Shown here one piece after another: positions 27,716 through 32,222 of a DNA stretch of 32,222 bases (within the stretch, counting starts at the first letter, position 1; every line of letters begins with the position of its first letter). The stretch covers positions 1 to 32,222 of the forward strand of contig NZ_JACADR010000020.1 of NCBI RefSeq assembly GCF_016106005.1, read 5' to 3'. The notes below the pieces were generated by a model. That model did no database searches. It saw only the letters and a program-made list of their open reading frames with translations, and was not told where the DNA came from. Source of the DNA: Roseomonas rosulenta (GTDB taxonomy: Bacteria; Pseudomonadota; Alphaproteobacteria; Acetobacterales; Acetobacteraceae). A program made the position numbers and the translations under genes.

Positions 27716-28146
27716 TGGCCGCCTCCTCCATTGGGACGCGTCGGCGCGCCTGCCGCCACATCCTTGCCGCTCGCGATGTATTTCCGGCCCGCGGCCATGG
27801 CGTGGTCCACCGCCTCGGCCAGGGGCTCGGAACCGCGCAGCTTGGCCAGCTTGACCAGCAGCGGCAGGTTGACGCCGGCCAGGACCTCGACCGGCCGGCC
27901 GGGGCCGGTCATCTGCATGGCCAGGTTGGAGGGCGTGCCGCCGAACATGTCGGTCAGCACCACCACGCCATCGCCCTGGTCGACGGAGTCGATCGAACGC
28001 CGGATATCGGCGCGCGTGTGCTCCATGTCGTCCTCGGGGCCGATGCAGACCGTCGCCACCGCCTGCTGCGGGCCGACCACGTGCTCCATGGCATGCCGAA
28101 GCTCCTCGGCCAGGCGGCCATGGGTGACCAGAACCATTCCGATCAT
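27712..28146 (-). CDS. PTS EIIA-Man family protein
   Basis: Cytoplasmic IIA component of the mannose-type PTS, 144 residues. It has the phosphorylated His9 in MVLVTHGRLAEEL, the LTDMFGGTPSNLAM segment and the AGVNLPLLVKL strand-helix typical of the family. No IIB, IIC or IID gene is adjacent, so it probably ends the relay as a regulatory phosphoprotein. The start at 28146 overlaps the rapZ stop in ATGA and the stop overlaps the HPr start in ATGA. The reading frame is open much further upstream over rapZ, but MIGMVLVTHG is the family N-terminus. Confidence 0.94.
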   Translation of the reverse strand: MIGMVLVTHGRLAEELRHAMEHVVGPQQAVATVCIGPEDDMEHTRADIRRSIDSVDQGDGVVVLTDMFGGTPSNLAMQMTGPGRPVEVLAGVNLPLLVKLAKLRGSEPLAEAVDHAMAAGRKYIASGKDVAAGAPTRPNGGGGQ

Positions 28147-29096
28147 GATACCTGTGTCAGGGCCTCCCGCCCCGCTTCGCGGCCGGCGGCGTGCCCCCCG
28201 TCCCGGGGTGCCGGCGCCGCAACGGCCGTCAGCTCGCGGTGGAAGAGGTCCACCCGCCAGCCTTGGGAAAGCAAATGGTGCGCCAGGCGCTCGGCTGCCA
28301 GGACCGAGCGGTGCTTCCCGCCGGTGCAGCCGAGCGCGATGGTCAGGTACTTCTTCCCCTCCTGTGCGTAGCGGGGCAAGAGCGGGCCGAGCATCTCGGT
28401 CATGCAGCGCATGAAGGGCGCGAAGTCGGGGTCTGCCTCGATGTAGGCGGCCACCGCCGCGTCCCGCCCGGTCAGGGGCCGCAGCGCGTCGACATAGTGC
28501 GGGTTGCGCAGGAAGCGCAGGTCGAAGACCAGGTCGGCCTCGCGCGGGAGACCCTTGGGAAAGGCAAAGGACATCACCGACACGCCCATCCCCGCCGCGC
28601 CCTCGATCCCGAAGCGGCGCTCGATCATGCGGCGCAGTTCGGGCAGCGGAAGGTCGGAGGTATCGACCAGCATCTCGGCCGTCTCGCGCAGCGGGGCCAG
28701 CAGCGCCGCCTCGCGCGCGATGCCGTCGGCGACGTTGTGGCCGAGTGGCCCGCCCGGGGCCAGCGGGTGGCGCCGCCGCGTCTCGGTAAAGCGGCGCAGC
28801 AGCACCTCCGAATCGGCGGTGGCGAAGACCAGCGTGGCGGTGATGTCCGGGCGCTGCCGCAGCCGATCGAGCAGCCGCAGCGCCGTCGGCGCGTCGAAGT
28901 CCCGCGTCCGGCTGTCCACCCCGGCGGCCAGCGGCTGCCCGCCATCGCCGACCAGCGCCTCCAGAACCGACAGCGGCGGGTTGTCCACCGTCTCGTAGCC
29001 GAGATCCTCCAGCACGCGCAGGATCGAGGCCTTCCCGGCCCCGGACAGCCCGGTCACCAGCACGACCTGGCGGCGCGCGGGCTGGGCCATGTCCAT
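28143..29096 (-). CDS. rapZ: RNase adapter RapZ / P-loop nucleotide-binding protein
   Basis: In E. coli RapZ binds the small RNA GlmZ and presents it to RNase E, tuning glucosamine-6-phosphate synthase; in alphaproteobacteria the role is less clear. The 317-residue protein has a P-loop GLSGAGKAS (16-24), DLGYETVDNPPL (31-42), the FDLRFLRNPHY motif and the C-terminal IALGCTGGKHRSV segment, all diagnostic of the YvcJ/RapZ family. The last 30 residues are a low-complexity Ala/Gly/Arg tail. The start shares one base with the hprK stop (TGATG); a second Met at 29090 is possible. Placement between HPr kinase and EIIA suggests PTS-linked control. Confidence 0.95.
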   Translation of the reverse strand: MDMAQPARRQVVLVTGLSGAGKASILRVLEDLGYETVDNPPLSVLEALVGDGGQPLAAGVDSRTRDFDAPTALRLLDRLRQRPDITATLVFATADSEVLLRRFTETRRRHPLAPGGPLGHNVADGIAREAALLAPLRETAEMLVDTSDLPLPELRRMIERRFGIEGAAGMGVSVMSFAFPKGLPREADLVFDLRFLRNPHYVDALRPLTGRDAAVAAYIEADPDFAPFMRCMTEMLGPLLPRYAQEGKKYLTIALGCTGGKHRSVLAAERLAHHLLSQGWRVDLFHRELTAVAAPAPRDGGHAAGREAGREALTQVS

Positions 29097-29527
29097 CAGG
29101 CCGCGAAGGCCCCGGCACGCTGGGCGCGCAGGCCGAGCGCGGCATCCAGCGCCCAGGCCAGCTTGTCGCAGGCCGAAGCCTCGAAGGCGTGCAGGGCGAT
29201 GCGCGGCACGCCGGCGGGCGGCCAGGCGGCGGGCATCGGCAGCCGGGCCATGCCATCGGCCGCCACCAGTTCCACCGCCAGCGCCAGCGTGGCGTCATCG
29301 GCCACCGGCAGGCCCTCGAATATGCCGAGGCCGCGGACCTCCAGCAGGCCGCGCAGCGGCTCTGGCGCACGCACGGCGCGGCCCTCCAGAACCACCTGGT
29401 CGTCGGCGACCAGCGTAAAGCCCCGGCCGATCAGGCGCAGCGCGAGGTCGGACTTGCCGGCGCCGGGGGGGCCCAGCACCAGAACCGCCGATCCGGCGCG
29501 CGCAACGCAGCTTCCGTGGATACGCAT
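29096..29527 (-). CDS. hprK: HPr kinase/phosphorylase, short form
   Basis: Phosphorylates HPr on the regulatory serine in response to metabolite state. The 143 residues correspond only to the C-terminal kinase domain of the Gram-positive enzyme, as is usual in alphaproteobacteria: MRIHGSCVA start, Walker A GPPGAGKS (19-26), VADDQV (40-45), and the family segment LLEVRGLGIFE (61-71). The N-terminal domain of the full-length type is absent, which is not a truncation event here. It leads the hprK-rapZ-EIIA-HPr-EI operon. In many relatives chvG/chvI lie upstream; here a divergent dehydratase gene does. Confidence 0.94.
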   Translation of the reverse strand: MRIHGSCVARAGSAVLVLGPPGAGKSDLALRLIGRGFTLVADDQVVLEGRAVRAPEPLRGLLEVRGLGIFEGLPVADDATLALAVELVAADGMARLPMPAAWPPAGVPRIALHAFEASACDKLAWALDAALGLRAQRAGAFAA

Positions 29528-29646
29528 CCCAGCACGGTCATCCCGTCACGCCGCGGACCATGGCAGAAATGGGACACCCGGAAAAGCGTCGGCTCGAAAG
29601 CGCCGCCCGATGGACGCCGGGCAGGGCCGGTGCCACCTTCCGGCCC

Positions 29647-30576
29647 ATGCCGACCCAGGACGACATCCGCGCCGCCGCCGAACGCATCGCCCCGCATGTC
29701 CGGCGCACGCCGGTCATCCGCATCGCGCCCGCCGAGACCGGCCTCGAGAACCCGCTGGTGCTCAAGCTCGAGCAGCTGCAGGTGACGGGGTCGTTCAAGC
29801 CGCGCGGCGCCTTCAACCGCATCCTGTCCGCGCAGGTGCCCCCGGCCGGGGTGGTTGCGGCCTCGGGCGGCAACCACGGCCTGGCCGTGGCGCACGCGGC
29901 GCAGGTGCTCAAGATCAAGGCCGAGATCTTCGTCCCGGAGATCACGCCCGAGGCCAAGCGCGCGCGCATCGCCGCCACCGGCGCCACGCTGACCGTGGGC
30001 GGTGCCGCCTATGACGAGGCGCGCCAGGCCTCCGAGGCCCGCGCCGCCGAGACCGGCGCGCTGGTCGTCCATGCCTATGACCAGGAACCTGTGCTGGCCG
30101 GCCAGGGCACCGTCGCGATGGAGCTCGAGGCGGATGCGCCGGACCTGACCCACGTGGCGGTGGCGGCGGGCGGTGGCGGGCTCTATGGCGGCATGGCGTC
30201 CTGGTATCGCGACCGCGCCACCCTCGTGATCGTCGAGCCGGAGGAGTGCCCGACCCTGTTCATGGCCGGCATGACCGGCCAGCCGATGGACGTGCCCTCG
30301 GGCGGGATCGCGGCCGACAGCCTGGGCGCGCGCCGTGCCGGCGCGCTCGCCTTCGACATCATGATGGAGCATGGCGCCCGCTGCGTGGTGCTGCAGGACG
30401 ACGCGATCCGCCGCGCGCAGCGCTGGCTGTGGGACAAGCTGCGGGTGGTGGCCGAACCGGGCGGCACGACCGCCCTGGCCGCGGTGCTGAGCGGTGCCTT
30501 CGCCCCGCCCAAGGGTGCGCGGATCGGCGTGGTGGTGTGCGGTGCGAATTGCGACCCGGGATCCGTGGTCGCCTGA
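29647..30576 (+). CDS. serine/threonine dehydratase (fold type II PLP enzyme)
   Basis: PLP-dependent deaminase of hydroxy-amino acids, giving 2-oxobutyrate from threonine or pyruvate from serine. In 309 residues: PLP lysine Lys51 in GSFKPRGAFN (48-57), phosphate-binding SGGNHG (73-78), and the glycine-rich AAGGGGLYGG. No C-terminal ACT or regulatory domain, so it is the short catabolic-type form, not the feedback-regulated IlvA. The final cysteine pair VVCGANCDPGSV replaces the usual SGGN-type ending (CGGNVD). ATG 29647 (MPTQDDI) is family-like; an in-frame ATG at 29560 is possible, though neither has a good Shine-Dalgarno. Substrate specificity is not fixed; related enzymes act on hydroxyaspartate or ectoine derivatives. 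Confidence 0.88.
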   Translation: MPTQDDIRAAAERIAPHVRRTPVIRIAPAETGLENPLVLKLEQLQVTGSFKPRGAFNRILSAQVPPAGVVAASGGNHGLAVAHAAQVLKIKAEIFVPEITPEAKRARIAATGATLTVGGAAYDEARQASEARAAETGALVVHAYDQEPVLAGQGTVAMELEADAPDLTHVAVAAGGGGLYGGMASWYRDRATLVIVEPEECPTLFMAGMTGQPMDVPSGGIAADSLGARRAGALAFDIMMEHGARCVVLQDDAIRRAQRWLWDKLRVVAEPGGTTALAAVLSGAFAPPKGARIGVVVCGANCDPGSVVA

Positions 30577-30598
30577 CTCGCCGACGCGCCCGCACCCT

Positions 30599-30626
30599 TT
30601 GGCAAGCGCGCCGCGGCGGATAGATT
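30599..30626 (+). promoter_or_regulatory. candidate promoter of the second Bug gene
   Basis: TTGGCA (30599-30604) and TAGATT (30621-30626) are spaced 16 bases apart; matches to consensus are five and four of six. Transcription from about 30633 would leave a leader of some 20 bases before the ATG at 30655. Confidence 0.45.
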
Positions 30627-30654
30627 GCAGCGGATGCGAAGGATGCCCTGCCCC

Positions 30655-31617
30655 ATGATCGGACGTCGTGGCGTGGTTGGACTTGGCCTGGCGATCGCGC
30701 CTGCCCTGGCGCGGGCGCAGGGCACCTGGCCCGAGCGGCAGGTCCGCCTCGTGGTCGGCTATCCGGCGGGCGGCCCATCGGATGTCTTCGCCCGGCTGCT
30801 GGCGGCGCAGATGGCCCCACGGCTCGGGCAGCCGGTGGTGATCGAGAACCGCCCCGGCGGCGGCGCCGTCCTGGCCAGCGAGACCGCGGCGCGCGCACCG
30901 GCGGATGGGCATGTCTGGATGCACGTGGACAACGGCATCCTGGTCTACAATCCGGCACTCTATGCGCGCCTGCCCTACGACCCCGACCGCGACTTCGCCG
31001 GCGTGGGCTTCATCGGGCGCTTCCCGCTCTACATCGTGTGCCGGGCCGATGCGCCCTTCGCGGATTTCGCCGCCCTGCTCGCCGCATCGCGCAGCCAGCC
31101 GCCGAGCTACGGCACGCCGGCCGTGGCCTCGCCGCACCACTTGGCGATGGAACTGGTCAAGCGGCGCTCGGGCCTGGCGGCGGAGCACGTGCCTTATCGT
31201 GGCGGCCAGGCGGCGATGCAGGACCTGCTGGGCGGCAATCTCGACCTCGTGATGATCGACACCGCCACCGGCCTGCCCTTCATCCGCGACGGGCGGGTGC
31301 GCGCGCTGGCCGTGCTGAGCGAGGCGCGCACCGCCGAGGCCCCGGCCGTGCCGACCCTGCGGGAACTGGGCCACGACGCCATCGCGGTGGGCTGGCAGGG
31401 CATCAGCGTGCCGCGCGGGGTGCCCGCGCCGGTGGTGGCGCGGCTGAATGCCGAACTGGTGCGCGCGGTGGCGTCGGAGGAGGTGCAGTCGCGCACCCGG
31501 GCGCTCGGCATCCAGACCACCGGCTGGTCGGCGGCCGAGTTCGAGGCTTTCGTCGCCGCCGAGAACGCGCTGTGGCGACCGCTGATCCGCGAGCTTGGCA
31601 TCCGCCTCGACTCTTGA
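30655..31617 (+). CDS. Bug/TctC-family periplasmic substrate-binding protein
   Basis: Second tripartite-tricarboxylate-type receptor in the window, 320 residues. The signal peptide MIGRRGVVGLGLAIAPALARAQG has two arginines ahead of the hydrophobic core (possible Tat export) and a likely cut after ARA. Core motifs are VVGYPAGGPSDVFARLL, ENRPGGGAVLASE, YGTPAVASPHHLAMEL and VPYRGGQAAMQDLLGG. The start at 30655 places the signal at the N-terminus and AAGGA 12 bases upstream; in-frame ATGs at 30634 and 30643 are alternatives. No membrane partners are encoded nearby. It follows the dehydratase by 78 bases with its own likely promoter. Ligand unknown. Confidence 0.9.
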   Translation: MIGRRGVVGLGLAIAPALARAQGTWPERQVRLVVGYPAGGPSDVFARLLAAQMAPRLGQPVVIENRPGGGAVLASETAARAPADGHVWMHVDNGILVYNPALYARLPYDPDRDFAGVGFIGRFPLYIVCRADAPFADFAALLAASRSQPPSYGTPAVASPHHLAMELVKRRSGLAAEHVPYRGGQAAMQDLLGGNLDLVMIDTATGLPFIRDGRVRALAVLSEARTAEAPAVPTLRELGHDAIAVGWQGISVPRGVPAPVVARLNAELVRAVASEEVQSRTRALGIQTTGWSAAEFEAFVAAENALWRPLIRELGIRLDS

Positions 31618-31648
31618 CCCGGCGCGCCGACCTGCCCAACTTCGCGCC

Positions 31649-31879
31649 ATGACACGGCGAGCCTGGATCCTGGCCCTGCTGGCCAGCGCGACAACCCTGC
31701 CGGCGGCTGCCTCGGAAGGTGCGGTGCAGCGCAGCGGCCGCGCGGTGGAGCGGACGGCCAAGCGCACCGGCGCGGCGATCGAACGGGGGGCACAGCGCAC
31801 CGGATCGGCGCTGGAACGCGCGGCCGAATGGACCGGGCGGCGGCTGCGCCGCGCCGGCGAATGGGCCTTCGGGAACTGA
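31649..31879 (+). CDS. secreted microprotein with four 11-residue repeats
   Basis: Not a recognised family. The 76-residue product has a signal peptide (MTRRAWILALLASATTLPAAA) and a mature part built of four consecutive 11-residue units: residues 28-38, 39-49, 50-60 and 61-71. The unit pattern is R/W, S/T, G, x, A/R, V/I/L, E/R, R, x, A/G, K/Q/E. Gly at position 3 and Arg at position 8 are constant; position 6 is always a branched or long aliphatic residue. Eleven-residue periodicity is known from apolipoproteins, synuclein and LEA proteins, where it gives an amphipathic helix on membranes. The mature chain is strongly basic. The gene starts 31 bases after the Bug gene and may be cotranscribed. 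Confidence 0.65.
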   Translation: MTRRAWILALLASATTLPAAASEGAVQRSGRAVERTAKRTGAAIERGAQRTGSALERAAEWTGRRLRRAGEWAFGN

Positions 31880-32000
31880 GCGACCGAGGATGTCGTGCCC
31901 CGGCCGCGTGGCGGTCATGCCTCGTTCATCCTTCGCGTGGTCGATAGGCGCCTGCACCGCCCTGTTGTCGCCAGCCGGGCGCGGCATCACCTGCCACACG

Positions 32001-32018
32001 CCGGCGCGCAGGCGCCGG
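32001..32018 (+). other. hairpin upstream of the right-edge gene
   Basis: CCGGCGC (32001-32007) and GCGCCGG (32012-32018) make a perfect 7-bp stem with loop GCAG, 20 bases before the next start codon. It might end transcription of the repeat-protein gene, though no T tract follows, or fold in the leader of the next gene. The rest of the gap (31880-32000) shows nothing recognisable. Confidence 0.4.
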
Positions 32019-32038
32019 GCTTCCGCCGGAGATCCAGG

Positions 32039-32222
32039 ATGCGCGTGATCCCTGTCGCCTTCCTTTTCGCCTTGGCCGCGGCGCCCGTGCTGGCGCAGGG
32101 CGCGGGCAGCCTGCCGCCGCCGGTGCCAGTGCCCTCGCCGCCGTCCGCAACCGCGCCGAACGACGCCGCGCCGGCCCGCCAGCCGGGCATGGGGCAGAGA
32201 CCGGAAGAGCACACGCCCGAGC
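32039..32222 (+). CDS. proline-rich secreted protein, 3' end beyond the window
   Basis: Partial gene: 61 codons are visible and the frame is still open at the edge. The product starts with a signal peptide, MRVIPVAFLFALAAAPVLA, probably cut before Gln20, and continues as a Pro/Ala-rich chain (LPPPVPVPSPPSATAP) with a polar segment (MGQRPEEHTPE). GGAG lies 7 bases before the ATG at 32039. No domain can be named from the visible part; a proline-rich linker between export signal and a later domain is likely. Confidence 0.6.
   Translation, partial: MRVIPVAFLFALAAAPVLAQGAGSLPPPVPVPSPPSATAPNDAAPARQPGMGQRPEEHTPE

Noticed and set aside
29431-31800. Minus-strand open frame (789 codons) opposite the dehydratase and Bug genes
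   Set aside because: Antisense shadow; the plus-strand genes have signal peptide and catalytic motifs.

Overview
The window comes from a GC-rich alphaproteobacterium, most likely of the Acetobacteraceae (Roseomonas-like). The main clues are the ordered block rpsT-dnaA-dnaN-recF-gyrB next to mutM, ubiE, coaBC and dut, a regulatory PTS cluster (hprK-rapZ-EIIA-HPr-EI), and two orphan Bug/TctC-type periplasmic receptors. This placement is an inference from gene content and order. No rRNA, tRNA, CRISPR array, insertion sequence or phage gene was seen.

Layout. Bases 64-3098 (minus strand) hold coaBC, dut and a TPR protein as a likely operon. A plus-strand lipoprotein gene (3191-3967) sits between coaBC and ubiE, where many alphaproteobacteria have ubiB. 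From 4757 to 13838 the plus strand carries mutM, an enoyl-CoA hydratase, rpsT, dnaA, dnaN, recF and gyrB: DNA repair, a ribosomal protein and the replication/topology core. The intergenic DNA before dnaA and before dnaN is full of hairpins and repeats. Bases 13888-21216 (plus) form a catabolic module: class III aminotransferase, MFS transporter, hydantoinase B and A, and a Bug receptor, with ATGA overlaps at hyuB/hyuA and hyuA/bug. Then come a GST-like gene (minus), a hotdog thioesterase and an acetyl-CoA acetyltransferase (plus).

Bases 23649-25052 (minus) encode AhcY of the methylation cycle, preceded by an AT-rich imperfect palindrome that looks like an operator. A 64-residue secreted peptide lies between ahcY and the PTS block. 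Bases 25552-29527 (minus) carry hprK, rapZ, an EIIA-Man protein, HPr and enzyme I, each overlapping the next: a phosphorelay with no sugar permease here, so probably regulatory. The right end (plus) has a PLP dehydratase, a second Bug receptor, a 76-residue secreted protein made of four 11-residue repeats, and the start of a proline-rich secreted protein cut by the window edge.

Most of the window is conserved housekeeping sequence. The items most worth a second look are the structured leaders of dnaA and dnaN, the 11-residue-repeat microprotein, the unassigned substrate of the hydantoinase module, and lost ligand or catalytic residues in MutM and CoaBC.
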